Positions 33,763-43,593 of a stretch of 64,000 nucleotides of DNA are shown here, one piece after another. The stretch covers positions 1,178,001-1,242,000 of the forward strand of contig NZ_SJSA01000001.1 in assembly GCF_004766125.1 (NCBI RefSeq), given 5' to 3'. This DNA is from Duncaniella freteri. Lineage in GTDB: Bacteria; Bacteroidota; Bacteroidia; Bacteroidales; Muribaculaceae. A program made the translations under genes and the position numbers. Position 1 is the first letter of the stretch, and every line of letters begins with the position of its first letter. The notes below the pieces were generated by a model. It was not told the DNA's origin. It was given only the letters and a program-made list of their open reading frames with translations, and ran no database searches.

Positions 33763-35220
33763 ATGCAACTCAATAAGCTTCTCTCCCCGGTAGAAATCTC
33801 GGAAATCATAGGGTGTGGCGACAAGGAAATCACCGGTGTCACCGCCGACTCCCGTCAAGTCAGGGATGGTTACATGTTTGTTGCCGTGCCTGGCGTAAGT
33901 GTGGACGGTCATGCGTACATCCACAAAGCTCAGGAGTCGGGTGCTTCAGTAGTGGTATGTGAGCGTTTGCCCGAGCAGATATCCTCGTCCGTGACCTATG
34001 TGGTGGTGCCTTCGAGCGCGATCGCTCTCGGATACATAGCTTCGGAGTGGTGGGGCAATCCTTCGAGGGAACTGCATCTTGTGGGGGTGACCGGCACAAA
34101 CGGCAAGACCACTACTGCAACTCTCATCTATGAGATGGCGAGGCTGCTCGGATATAAGGCCGGACTTCTGTCGACGGTGTGCAATTATGTGGAGTCGACA
34201 CCTTATCACACTGACCATACCACCCCAGATCCGTTGACCATAAATGAGATGCTGCGAAAGATGGCTGATGCCGGATGTGACTACTGTGCTATGGAGGTCA
34301 GCTCGCACGCTGCTCATCAGCACCGCATAGCCGGGCTTCATTTTGCCGGAGGTATATTTACCAATCTTACGCGTGACCATCTCGATTATCATAAGACTGT
34401 CGAAGCATACCTGAATGCCAAGAAATCATTTTTCGACAATCTGCCGGCCACGGCTTTCGCTCTCACTAACGCCGACGACAAGGTGGGTGAGGTGATGTTG
34501 CAGAACACCGAGGCTTCGCGTCACACGTATTCTCTGCGTTCGGAGGCTGATTTCACCGGTCGCATAGTGGAGCAGCGTCTCGATGGCACACTCCTGAGCC
34601 TCAACGGTGTAGAGGTGGAGACTATGTTCACCGGAAAATTCAATGCCTATAATCTTACAGCTGTCTATGGTGCCGGAATCCTCCTTGGATGGGAGCGCGA
34701 CAGTGTGCTCAGAGCCATCTCTGCGCTTGTCCCGGTGGCAGGACGCTTCCAGGCGTTCCATTCCCCTAAGGGTGTCACAGCGATCGTGGATTACGCCCAC
34801 ACTCCTGATGCTGTGGTGAATGTGCTACAGGCAATCCGGGAGGTCATAGGACAGAACGGAGAAGTGATAACAGTGGTGGGAGCCGGAGGCAACCGTGACA
34901 AGGGCAAGCGTCCGATAATGGCGCGTGAGGCCGCCGCAAGGTCACAAAGAGTTATACTCACGAGCGATAATCCGCGTTTCGAAGAGCCTGAGGATATTCT
35001 TGCCGATATGGAGGAGGGGCTTGATGATGAGGCACGCACACGCACTCTTCACATCACCGACCGTCGCCAGGCTATCCGTACGGCTGTGGCTCTCGCTCGT
35101 CCGGGCACAGTGATACTCATTGCCGGAAAAGGGCATGAGGATTACCAGGAGGTCAAGGGTGTGAAGCATCATTTCGATGACCGCGAGGAGGTAAAATCGG
35201 CGTTTTCCGAGAACAATTGA
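33763..35220 (+). CDS. murE: UDP-MurNAc-tripeptide synthetase, DAP-adding (485 aa)
   Basis: Adds the third peptide residue to UDP-MurNAc-dipeptide in the cytoplasm. The ATP loop is [12 protein letters not shown], followed by STVCNYVE and [18 protein letters not shown], and the specificity motif DNPR in [18 protein letters not shown] marks meso-diaminopimelate as substrate, so this is a DAP-type wall. Length is normal. A gap of 60 bp separates it from the inserted outer-membrane protein gene. Confidence 0.96.
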   Translation: MQLNKLLSPVEISEIIGCGDKEITGVTADSRQVRDGYMFVAVPGVSVDGHAYIHKAQESGASVVVCERLPEQISSSVTYVVVPSSAIALGYIASEWWGNPSRELHLVGVTGTNGKTTTATLIYEMARLLGYKAGLLSTVCNYVESTPYHTDHTTPDPLTINEMLRKMADAGCDYCAMEVSSHAAHQHRIAGLHFAGGIFTNLTRDHLDYHKTVEAYLNAKKSFFDNLPATAFALTNADDKVGEVMLQNTEASRHTYSLRSEADFTGRIVEQRLDGTLLSLNGVEVETMFTGKFNAYNLTAVYGAGILLGWERDSVLRAISALVPVAGRFQAFHSPKGVTAIVDYAHTPDAVVNVLQAIREVIGQNGEVITVVGAGGNRDKGKRPIMAREAAARSQRVILTSDNPRFEEPEDILADMEEGLDDEARTRTLHITDRRQAIRTAVALARPGTVILIAGKGHEDYQEVKGVKHHFDDREEVKSAFSENN

Positions 35221-35280
35221 CAATAACACAAAGTACAGATATAATTATCACATTGAATATCACGATTTAATCAACTTTTT

Positions 35281-36033
35281 ATGAAAAAGCTAATTGCAAT
35301 TGCATTGTTAGTCTTGACTTCAGTATCGGCTTATGCTCAATGCTGCCGTGAGAACAGATGTAATCCCGGCATATTCAATCATCTCGGAGCCGGCATAGGA
35401 GTAGGCACCAACGGCATATCCCTGGAGCTTGCCACCCCTATCACCAAGTTTATACAGATGCGTGCCGGTGTTTCCGTAATGCCGGGAATCACTTTCAATG
35501 CCGATGCCGATTTTGAGTATAAGCTCCCCACCGAGAACACCCCTAAGAGTGGCACCGTAAGCCTTAAAGGTGACCTCGGGCGTGTGCAGGGTCAGGTGAT
35601 ATTCAATGTATATCCGTTTCCGCAGGCAGGATTCTTTGTTGCCGCTGGCGCATATTTCGGAGGAGGCAAGCTGCTTAAGATCTCTGGGCACAGCGATGAA
35701 CTCGCCGAGATAGCAGGTCTTGGCGGTGAGGCGCAGGCAATTATCGGTGATTTCAAGATTCCTGCCAGTGAGAATGGCGACATTGCCGGCGGATTCCGTG
35801 TCAAGAAGTTCCGTCCGTATGTCGGTATAGGGTGGGGAAAGGCAATCCCAGGCAAGCTTGTCAACTTCTCTACCGAACTGGGTGTGCAGTTTGAGGGTAA
35901 GCCGGAACTGTATTCTCTCTATGGAGAGATCGACAAGTCACTCATCGAGGATGACAACACTTTCAAGAAAGTGCAGGACATACTGAAGGTATATCCCACA
36001 CTCACATTCCGTCTTAATTTCCGTGCATTCTAA
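35281..36033 (+). CDS. Predicted outer-membrane beta-barrel protein (250 aa)
   Basis: A clear signal peptide (about 1-20, ending AYAQ) and a Cys-rich short mature start (CCRENRC) precede alternating strands: HLGAGIGVGTNGISLELATP, FIQMRAGVSVMPG, GQVIFNVYPFPQAGFFVAAGAYFGG and RPYVGIGWGKAIPG, with C-terminal LTFRLNFRAF, an aromatic terminal strand as outer-membrane barrels have. I see no enzyme motif. It lies between murE and mraY in the same direction, 17 bp before mraY, so it is likely cotranscribed with division genes, which is unusual. Its function is unknown. Confidence 0.75.
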   Translation: MKKLIAIALLVLTSVSAYAQCCRENRCNPGIFNHLGAGIGVGTNGISLELATPITKFIQMRAGVSVMPGITFNADADFEYKLPTENTPKSGTVSLKGDLGRVQGQVIFNVYPFPQAGFFVAAGAYFGGGKLLKISGHSDELAEIAGLGGEAQAIIGDFKIPASENGDIAGGFRVKKFRPYVGIGWGKAIPGKLVNFSTELGVQFEGKPELYSLYGEIDKSLIEDDNTFKKVQDILKVYPTLTFRLNFRAF

Positions 36034-36050
36034 AGGGAAGCGTCTTATAT

Positions 36051-37337
36051 ATGCTTTATTATCTCAGTGAATATCTGCTTCATACAGGCAATGTGCCTGG
36101 GGCGCGACTGATGACTTACATCACATTCCGCTCCGGGGCGGCATTCCTGCTTTCTCTCATCATAGCCCTTGTGATAGGGCGCAGGATCATAGACCGATTG
36201 CAGCTTATGCAGATAGGCGAAACTGTGCGTGATCTCGGGCTGGAAGGACAGCTTAAGAAGGAGGGCACTCCTACCATGGGTGGTGTGATAATCATCCTGT
36301 CGCTCCTTGTGCCATGTCTGCTGGTAGGCAATCTATCCAATATATATATGGTGTTGATGCTTATAGCCACAGTGTGGTGCGGAGCCATAGGATTCCTGGA
36401 TGACTACCTTAAGATCAAGCGTCACAACAAGGATGGGATGAAGGGTAAGTTCAAGATTGTAGGACAGGTAGGGCTTGGGCTGCTTGTGGGTCTGACCATG
36501 TGTTTCAGCCCTGATATCACTCAGCGTCAGGTGACGGTGAGCGATACCTCCACTCGCTTTGAGCATGTTTCGGAGGGTTCGGAGTTTGCCGAGGTGTCCG
36601 AGTTCTCCCAGTCGCCCGATATGAAGTCCACCCAGACCACAATACCTTTTGTCAAAGGCAACAACTTTGATTATGCCTCACTCACGCAATGGATGGGTGA
36701 TCATGCCCAGACAGGAGGATGGATATTATTCATCATCGTTGTGATAGTGGCTGTGACTGCCACAAGCAACGGAGCCAACCTTACCGACGGACTGGACGGG
36801 CTGTGTGCCGGAATTTCGGCAGTGATATGCGCCGCTCTCGCCATCATGGCATATCTCGGTGGGAATGTCATCTATTCCACTTACCTTAATATAATGTACA
36901 TACCCGGCTCGTCGGAGCTGGTGGTGTTCATATCCGCGCTTATGGGAGCTCTGATAGGCTTCCTGTGGTACAATGCCAATCCCGCCCAGGTGTTTATGGG
37001 TGATACCGGTTCGCTGACGCTCGGAGGCATAATAGCGGTGTTTGCGATACTCATACATAAGGAGCTCCTGATCCCCTTGCTCTGTCTGATATTCTTTGCC
37101 GAGGACCTCTCGGTGATCATTCAGACAGCCTATTTCAAGTATACCAAAAAGAAATATGGCGCAGGGCGCAGGGTGCTGCGTATGGCACCGCTGCATCATC
37201 ATTTTCAGAAAGAGGGGATAGACGCGCTTATCCAGATACCCAAGAGGGCTATGGCGGAGCCTAAGATAGTGACCCGTTTCTGGATACTTTCAATACTGTT
37301 TGCAGTGTTGACATTCATAACATTAAAGATAAGATAA
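36051..37337 (+). CDS. mraY: Phospho-MurNAc-pentapeptide transferase (428 aa)
   Basis: Transfers phospho-MurNAc-pentapeptide to undecaprenyl phosphate, making lipid I at the inner membrane. Ten helices are expected; DD in GFLDDYLK, the NLTDGLDGL block, and HHHFQKEG are catalytic and Mg2+ signatures. It is about 60 residues longer than the E. coli enzyme (360) because of a hydrophilic insertion around residues 158-215 (TQRQVTV to QWMGDH), a known feature of Bacteroidota MraY. It lies 11 bp before murD. Confidence 0.96.
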   Translation: MLYYLSEYLLHTGNVPGARLMTYITFRSGAAFLLSLIIALVIGRRIIDRLQLMQIGETVRDLGLEGQLKKEGTPTMGGVIIILSLLVPCLLVGNLSNIYMVLMLIATVWCGAIGFLDDYLKIKRHNKDGMKGKFKIVGQVGLGLLVGLTMCFSPDITQRQVTVSDTSTRFEHVSEGSEFAEVSEFSQSPDMKSTQTTIPFVKGNNFDYASLTQWMGDHAQTGGWILFIIVVIVAVTATSNGANLTDGLDGLCAGISAVICAALAIMAYLGGNVIYSTYLNIMYIPGSSELVVFISALMGALIGFLWYNANPAQVFMGDTGSLTLGGIIAVFAILIHKELLIPLLCLIFFAEDLSVIIQTAYFKYTKKKYGAGRRVLRMAPLHHHFQKEGIDALIQIPKRAMAEPKIVTRFWILSILFAVLTFITLKIR

Positions 37338-37348
37338 CCACACAATAT

Positions 37349-38710
37349 ATGAATTTAGTGATATTAGGCGGAGGTGAGAGCGGCGTAGGTGCTGCGATCC
37401 TCGGTAAGACCAAAGGGTTCGATGTGTTCCTGTCCGATTTCGGCACCATCCCCGAGCGTTATCGCATACAGCTCGACGAGGAGGGTATCGAATGGGAACA
37501 GGGTGGTCACAGCATGGACCGCATACTTGCCGCTGACGAAGTGGTCAAGAGCCCCGGCATACCGCCTACAGCACCTGTGGTAAAGGCGATTCTTGCCAAA
37601 GGGATTCCTGTGATATCGGAGATAGAGTTTGCAGGACGTTACACCGATGCACGCATGGTGTGCATCACCGGATCCAACGGCAAGACCACCACTACGCTGC
37701 TCACTTATCATATACTCAGGGATGCTGGACTGAATGTAGGCCTGGCAGGCAACGTAGGCAGGAGCCTCGCCCTTCAGGTGGCGCGGGAGCACCACGACGT
37801 ATATGTGATAGAGCTTTCGAGCTTTCAGCTTGAAAACATGTATGATTTCCATGCCAATATCGCCGTGATCCTCAACATCACTCCCGATCATCTTGACCGC
37901 TACGATTATGAGATGCAGAATTATGTGAATGCCAAGTTCCGTATACTCAATAACCTCACGCCTCGTGATGCATTCATCTACTGGCAGGACGATCCTGTGA
38001 TACGACGTCAGCTGGAGCGTGTCGCCACCGAGGCTGCTCGCTATCCTTTCGCTGAGAGAATGGAGGTGTCGGACGGCTATGAATCCTGCGCATGGGTCGA
38101 CGATGATGATATGCTCAACGTGAACACACCTGACAGGAAGATACGTATGCCGCGGGCGGAGCTGTCGCTCAATGGTCTCCATAATCTGTACAACTCTATG
38201 GCGGCTGCACTGTCGGCAAGCATCCTGGATATCGCTGACGATGACATACGCCGCGGGCTGAGCAACTTTGAGGGGGTTGAGCATCGTCTTGAGCCTGCCG
38301 GGACAGTCAATGGCGTGAGATACATCAACGACTCCAAAGCCACCAATGTCAACTCTACATGGTACGCGCTTGAATCTATGCCGGCTGATACTGTTCTTAT
38401 CCTCGGCGGAAAGGACAAGGGCAACGATTACAGTGAGATACTGCCTCTGGTCAAGGAGAAGGTCAAGGCTGTGGTGTGTATGGGAAAGGACAATGGAAAG
38501 CTTCTGGACTTCTTTACGGGACAGGTGCCTGAGATTCATGACACTCACTCGATTGAAGAGGCTGTACGTACGTGCGCTCGGATAGCCAATCCAGGTGACA
38601 CCGTGCTCCTGTCGCCATGCTGTGCCAGTTTCGACCTTTTCAATAGCTATGAGGACCGCGGTCGTCAGTTCAAGGAACAGGTGAGCCGGCTCTCTTCTGA
38701 AAATATTTAA
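37349..38710 (+). CDS. murD: UDP-MurNAc-L-alanine:D-glutamate ligase (453 aa)
   Basis: Adds D-Glu to UDP-MurNAc-L-Ala. N-terminal LVILGGGESGVGAAIL binds the UDP substrate, CITGSNGKTTTTLL the ATP, IELSSFQLE and ITPDHLDRYD lie in the central domain, and YINDSKATN and LILGGKDKGNDY in the C-terminal domain; LLSPCCASFDLFNSYEDRG is the end signature. Size is typical. Confidence 0.96.
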   Translation: MNLVILGGGESGVGAAILGKTKGFDVFLSDFGTIPERYRIQLDEEGIEWEQGGHSMDRILAADEVVKSPGIPPTAPVVKAILAKGIPVISEIEFAGRYTDARMVCITGSNGKTTTTLLTYHILRDAGLNVGLAGNVGRSLALQVAREHHDVYVIELSSFQLENMYDFHANIAVILNITPDHLDRYDYEMQNYVNAKFRILNNLTPRDAFIYWQDDPVIRRQLERVATEAARYPFAERMEVSDGYESCAWVDDDDMLNVNTPDRKIRMPRAELSLNGLHNLYNSMAAALSASILDIADDDIRRGLSNFEGVEHRLEPAGTVNGVRYINDSKATNVNSTWYALESMPADTVLILGGKDKGNDYSEILPLVKEKVKAVVCMGKDNGKLLDFFTGQVPEIHDTHSIEEAVRTCARIANPGDTVLLSPCCASFDLFNSYEDRGRQFKEQVSRLSSENI

Positions 38711-38736
38711 AATGTAAGTTTCTCCCCTCCGAATAT

Positions 38737-40077
38737 ATGAACGCATCCCCTTCCACCGCATCCCCGGCTCCTGAGGCTGTTGCCCAGACGAAGCCCAAGG
38801 CTCTCGCCCGGTCCGACAAGCATATATGGGGCATATTCATAGTACTCTGCATCATATCGGTGATAGAGCTCTACAGCGCGTCGTCACGCGAGGTGGCAGC
38901 TTCGTCGATAGGTGTTATAGGCCCTATTGTGCGCCACCTGTTCATGCTCGGCATGGGCGTGGCCATCACCTGGATACTGTCTCGCCGTCATTACAGTGAC
39001 TTTGCCATATTCACGGTGGTGTTCTCGGCATTGAGTGCGGTAGCCATGCTTTATGTGATGTTCTACGGCAACTATGTCAACGGTGCCCGACGCTCATTCT
39101 CTTTGTTGGGTATCGGTGTCTATCCTGCGGAGATGGTGAAGATATCGGCGGTGCTTCTTGTGGCACTTGTGATGACTCTCAATCAGGACCCTCATGGAGT
39201 AGGTATCACCAAGAAGGGCATGATATGGTCAGGCGTGGTGATAATGTTCTTCTCAGCTCTCCTTATAGAGCAGGGTCTCACCAACACGTTGCTCCTTATT
39301 GCCATCACTTACTCCATGATGCTCATCGGCGGTGTGAGATGGCTGCATCTTATAAGCCTGACGGCATTCTACGCCATGTGTGGTGTGTTTTTTGTCGGTT
39401 ACCTCTATTTCACTGAGGTGAATAACGATATCCCGGCTGATGCGTCACAGGCTGTGGAGCTTGCTGACGACGGCAGCGTGGGGAGGAAGCCATCGCGAAT
39501 AGAGACATGGATAGCGCGCATGTCGCGACACTCGTCCGATTCTATACCCAAGTGGGAGATAGAGCCTGTGGGTAAGAACCGTCAGGAGATTCTAAGCTAT
39601 ATGGCACAGGCTAACGGAGGGATACATGGGGTCGGGCCCGGCAACTCACGGGAGTCGGCACGCCTTCCGTTGGCGTTCTCCGATTACATATATGCGATCG
39701 TGGTCGAGGAATTAGGGCTTATAGGTGGAGTGGCGGTGCTTATACTGTATCTGTGGCTGCTTGCACGTGCAGCAGGTATAGCCTCGCGGTGCAGCATCAC
39801 TTATCCGGCACTTATAGTTATGGGCATGGCTGTGATGATAGCTTTCCAGGCGTTGTTCCATATGGGTATAGTCACAGGGGTTTTCCCTGTGTCGGGGCAG
39901 CCTCTGCCTCTGATATCCAAGGGTGGCACATCCATAATAGTGACGTGTATAGCATTCGGCATAATGCTCTCGGTGAGCCGCACGGCATCGCGCCACGGTA
40001 ATAAGAAACATGAAATCTCGGAGGAGAAGGAGTCGCTTCCCGAACAGCTCCGTGATGAAAATAAGATGCAACTATGA
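38737..40077 (+). CDS. ftsW: FtsW-type septal glycosyltransferase (446 aa)
   Basis: A SEDS polymerase that extends peptidoglycan from lipid II together with FtsI. It has about ten helices, GARRSFSLLGIGVYPAEMVKI (the conserved GA-R and PAE block with the catalytic region nearby), and C-terminal GVFPVSGQPLPLISKGGTS. A loop of about 60 residues (225-285) and a charged N-terminal tail (1-27) are longer than in E. coli. Its stop overlaps the murG start (ATGA). Confidence 0.94.
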   Translation: MNASPSTASPAPEAVAQTKPKALARSDKHIWGIFIVLCIISVIELYSASSREVAASSIGVIGPIVRHLFMLGMGVAITWILSRRHYSDFAIFTVVFSALSAVAMLYVMFYGNYVNGARRSFSLLGIGVYPAEMVKISAVLLVALVMTLNQDPHGVGITKKGMIWSGVVIMFFSALLIEQGLTNTLLLIAITYSMMLIGGVRWLHLISLTAFYAMCGVFFVGYLYFTEVNNDIPADASQAVELADDGSVGRKPSRIETWIARMSRHSSDSIPKWEIEPVGKNRQEILSYMAQANGGIHGVGPGNSRESARLPLAFSDYIYAIVVEELGLIGGVAVLILYLWLLARAAGIASRCSITYPALIVMGMAVMIAFQALFHMGIVTGVFPVSGQPLPLISKGGTSIIVTCIAFGIMLSVSRTASRHGNKKHEISEEKESLPEQLRDENKMQL

Positions 40078-41162
40078 AGATTCTGATATCAGGAGGAGGC
40101 ACCGGCGGACACATATTCCCCGCCTTATCCATTGCAAATGCCGTGAGGCGCAGGTGTCCCGACGCCAAAATTCTCTTCGTGGGTGCGCTCGGGCGCATGG
40201 AGATGGAGCGTGTGCCGGCAGCAGGATATGATATTGAAGGGCTTCCTGTGGCTGGCTTCGACCGAAAGCGTCTGTGGCGCAATTTCGGTGTGCTGTGGAA
40301 GCTGTGGAAGTCGCTCCGTAAAGCGCGCAGGATAGTCAGGGAGTTCAATCCCGATATCGCCATAGGTGTCGGAGGCTATGCAAGCGGACCTGTGCTGAAG
40401 CAGGCCCAGCGTCGCGGTGTCCCTACGCTCATACAGGAGCAGAACTCTTATCCGGGTGTGACCAACAAGCTCCTCGCCCCTAAGGCTGATGCGATATGTG
40501 TGGCTTATGGCGGGCTCGAACGGTTCTTTCCTGCCGATCGTATCATCCTGACCGGCAATCCTGTTAGAAAGGATCTTGAGGAGTGCCGCCTCTCACCTGA
40601 GGAGGCGAAGAGGGAGCTTGGATTCGACCCCGGCAAGCCGCTGATACTTTCAGTGGGAGGAAGCCTTGGCGCACGTACGGTAAATGAGGCTATCGCCGCC
40701 TCTCTGCCTCTGATTGCCGAGAAGGGTGCCCAGCTGATGTGGCAGACCGGCAGATACGGTGCCGATCATTTCCGGGAGGTGGCAAAGGAGTATGCCAATG
40801 TGAAAGCCGACACTTTCATCACCCGAATGGATATTGCCTACCGTGCCGCCGACCTTGTGGTGTCGCGAGCCGGAGCCGGGACCATATCGGAGCTTCAGAT
40901 TCTCGGCAAGCCTGTGATACTCATCCCATCGCCCAATGTGGCTGAGGACCATCAGCGTCATAATGCCGAGGCTCTGTCGTCGGTAGGGGCGGCTCGTATG
41001 ATCCTTGACAGGGATGCTGTGGCTGAGCTTTCGGGTGAGATATCGGAGCTTCTTGATTCTCCGGAAGCGTGCCGTGACCTGTCCGCAAGGATTTCGGCTA
41101 TGGCAATGCGGAATTCCGATGAACAAATCGTTGATAAAATCATTGATATTATACAGCAATGA
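40074..41162 (+). CDS. murG: Lipid II synthase MurG (362 aa)
   Basis: Transfers GlcNAc from UDP-GlcNAc to lipid I at the inner face of the membrane. ISGGGTGGHIFPALSIA is the N-terminal acceptor loop, GVGGYASGPV and EQNSYPGVTNKLLA follow, and SVGGSLGARTVN and the VVSRAGAGTISEL nucleotide site with PSPNVAEDHQRHNAEAL end the fold. Start and stop overlap both neighbours by four bases, so translation is coupled with ftsW and murC. Confidence 0.97.
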   Translation: MKILISGGGTGGHIFPALSIANAVRRRCPDAKILFVGALGRMEMERVPAAGYDIEGLPVAGFDRKRLWRNFGVLWKLWKSLRKARRIVREFNPDIAIGVGGYASGPVLKQAQRRGVPTLIQEQNSYPGVTNKLLAPKADAICVAYGGLERFFPADRIILTGNPVRKDLEECRLSPEEAKRELGFDPGKPLILSVGGSLGARTVNEAIAASLPLIAEKGAQLMWQTGRYGADHFREVAKEYANVKADTFITRMDIAYRAADLVVSRAGAGTISELQILGKPVILIPSPNVAEDHQRHNAEALSSVGAARMILDRDAVAELSGEISELLDSPEACRDLSARISAMAMRNSDEQIVDKIIDIIQQ

Positions 41163-42538
41163 CACTCGAAACATTCACTCACATATATTTTGTAGGAGCC
41201 GGCGGCATAGGAATGGCCGCTCTTGAACGTTATTTTCTTGCCAAAGGGAAGACAGTGGCAGGGTATGACCGTACACCTACGGCTCTGACTGACGCTCTTG
41301 TGGCGGAAGGGGTGGAGATGACATTCTCCCCCGAATCCGAGAGTATTCCTGCCGGATTCCGTGATGCGGGGCATACGCTTGTAGTGTACACTCCGGCAGT
41401 CCCCGACGATCTTCCCATTCTGACCTATTTCCGCAATGGCGGATTTGAGGTGATGAAGCGTGCCAAGGTGCTCGGGCTCATCACCCGCAGCAGCAGATCG
41501 CTATGCTTTGCAGGGACTCACGGCAAGACCACAACATCGTCAATGGCTGCCCATATACTGCGGTCAGGCTCGATAGGGTGCAATGCTTTCCTGGGCGGTG
41601 TGCTCAAGAACTACAATAGCAATTTCATTCTCTCACCCTCTTCCCATTACACAGTGATTGAGGCTGATGAGTATGACCGTTCGTTCCATCATCTTTCACC
41701 TTATGTGGCGGTTATCACTGCTACCGATCCTGACCATCTTGACATTTATGGCACAGAGGAAGCCTATCTCGAAAGTTTCGCTCATTTTACCGAACTTATA
41801 CAGCCGGGAGGGGTGCTCATCATCCATGAAGGACTTAAGCTTAAGCCTCGTGTCGGAAATGATGTCAAGGTGTACACTTATTCCAGGGACAAAGGTGATT
41901 TCCATGCCTCCTACATACGTCGTGATCCCGGCACCATCACTTTCGACCTTGTGACCCCGCGCGGCACCATACGCAACGTTAATCTCGGTGTTCCTGTTGA
42001 GGTCAATATCGAAAATGCCATCGCTGCCGCTGCGGCGGTATGTGTCACCGAGGCTTTTGAGCCGGAGGTGATACGTGAGGCACTATCGTCATATCAGGGC
42101 ACCAAACGTCGATTTGAGACCTGGCTTAAGGAGCGTAACGGCCAGGGGCGTGTAGTAATCGATGACTATGCCCATCATCCCCGGGAGCTAAGCAGCTCCA
42201 TTGCTTCGGTGAAAGCTCTGTATCCCGGCAGGCATCTGACAGTTGCTTTCCAGCCTCATCTTTATTCGCGTACACGTGACTTTGCTGCGGAATTTGCCGA
42301 CGCTCTATCCTCATCCGACTCGGTGGTGCTTCTTGATATCTATCCCGCACGCGAAGAGCCGATACCTGGAGTGACATCTGAAATCATATTTGACAATGTT
42401 AAATGTGATGATAAGATATTAATACCCAAAGAAAAATTGGTTGAAACGCTTAAAAATCGTAACTTTGACATCCTCTTGACAGCCGGCGCAGGTGACATAT
42501 GCGACTGCCTGCCTGAGCTGATAGGATCTTTAGGGTAA
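41159..42538 (+). CDS. murC: UDP-MurNAc:L-alanine ligase (459 aa)
   Basis: Adds the first amino acid of the peptidoglycan stem. FVGAGGIGMAALERYFL binds UDP-MurNAc, FAGTHGKTTTSSM is the ATP loop, EADEYDRSFHHL and ATDPDHLDIYG are central-domain signatures, and IDDYAHHPRELSSSI and VAFQPHLYSRTRDF are C-terminal. Size is typical and the gene is intact. Confidence 0.97.
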   Translation: MTLETFTHIYFVGAGGIGMAALERYFLAKGKTVAGYDRTPTALTDALVAEGVEMTFSPESESIPAGFRDAGHTLVVYTPAVPDDLPILTYFRNGGFEVMKRAKVLGLITRSSRSLCFAGTHGKTTTSSMAAHILRSGSIGCNAFLGGVLKNYNSNFILSPSSHYTVIEADEYDRSFHHLSPYVAVITATDPDHLDIYGTEEAYLESFAHFTELIQPGGVLIIHEGLKLKPRVGNDVKVYTYSRDKGDFHASYIRRDPGTITFDLVTPRGTIRNVNLGVPVEVNIENAIAAAAAVCVTEAFEPEVIREALSSYQGTKRRFETWLKERNGQGRVVIDDYAHHPRELSSSIASVKALYPGRHLTVAFQPHLYSRTRDFAAEFADALSSSDSVVLLDIYPAREEPIPGVTSEIIFDNVKCDDKILIPKEKLVETLKNRNFDILLTAGAGDICDCLPELIGSLG

Positions 42539-42570
42539 ATTCTTGACTCAAAAATGTAATCATAGGACCA

Positions 42571-43473
42571 ATGCCGCAGTATCTTAAAATATTATTCTCT
42601 TTGATGCTTTTCATCTATCTGGTGATAGCAATTACCGTCACGGCAAATGAGAAGGATGATGATCTGTGCAAAGGCATGCCGGTCACCGTACTTGATGCCG
42701 ACGGCAGCGATGTGAGTGCCAGGCAGTTTGTCACTCCACAGGAACTTTCGCGCGAGCTTGACGGATTGCCCGACCGTGCGCATGGGATAGCCCTTGCGAA
42801 TATCAACACACAGGATATACGCCGCCGCCTGCTCAGTCTGGATAAGATTGAGGATGCGAGTGTGGTGAGATATACCGACGGCACCATACGTGTGTCAGTG
42901 ACACCTATAGTGCCGGTGCTGAGGGTGTTTGACGGTTCGTCAAGCTATTATGTCAACCGGGCCGGAAAGCGTGTGAAGGCTTCTGCCCGCTACCATAAGA
43001 ATGTGCCTGTCATACAGGGGCATTTCGATGATTCCGACACTACTTTCACACCGCTGTCGCTTATGCCGCTGGTAAATTATATTGCCGGAGATTCCATATG
43101 GAACTCATTCATAGGGATGATAAAGGTGAAATCTCCCACCGATATAATCCTGGTCCCCAATATTCGCGAGCATGTGATCAATCTCGGGTCGCCTGTCGAT
43201 TTCGAAAGGAAGCTTGCCGACCTACGGACATTCTACAGCAAGGTGCTTGTGAAGCAGGGGTGGGAAAAGTATGACACCCTCTCGCTGAAATGGAACGGAC
43301 AGCTTGTCGCGTCCAAGCGTCATAGACGGGCCGCCGATGTCCCGGTGATCACTCATGAGGATGAGGAACTGGTGCCGATAGATGCCATGCTCGCCGGCGA
43401 TAATGTAGCTCCGGGCCAGACAGTACCTGGACAGAAAGCCCGATCCGAAAAACCTATTCCGGCTAAAAATTAG
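42571..43473 (+). CDS. ftsQ: Cell division protein FtsQ (300 aa)
   Basis: A bitopic divisome protein linking FtsB/FtsL to the ring. A short cytoplasmic end, one membrane helix (about 6-24), then a POTRA-like domain (about 70-140: QDIRRRLLSLDKIEDASVVRYTDGTIRVSVTPIVPVLRVF) and a beta domain. It follows murC by 32 bp. Sequence identity in the family is weak, but order murC-ftsQ-ftsA-ftsZ is conserved. The last 40 residues look disordered. Confidence 0.85.
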   Translation: MPQYLKILFSLMLFIYLVIAITVTANEKDDDLCKGMPVTVLDADGSDVSARQFVTPQELSRELDGLPDRAHGIALANINTQDIRRRLLSLDKIEDASVVRYTDGTIRVSVTPIVPVLRVFDGSSSYYVNRAGKRVKASARYHKNVPVIQGHFDDSDTTFTPLSLMPLVNYIAGDSIWNSFIGMIKVKSPTDIILVPNIREHVINLGSPVDFERKLADLRTFYSKVLVKQGWEKYDTLSLKWNGQLVASKRHRRAADVPVITHEDEELVPIDAMLAGDNVAPGQTVPGQKARSEKPIPAKN

Positions 43474-43593
43474 TCCTGTACGGTTAATTATACACTGAGT
43501 TTAAGAAGTTAAAATAAGATACACCACAAGTTAAAGTAGCCCAGCCACTTTAATAACTTTCAGAAACAGCAATCCCACACTCCCCAATCCCCC

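Noticed and set aside
37364..38761. Long antisense frame of 465 codons over murD
   Set aside because: murD is intact on the plus strand with all motifs; the antisense product has no recognisable domain and reflects codon bias.
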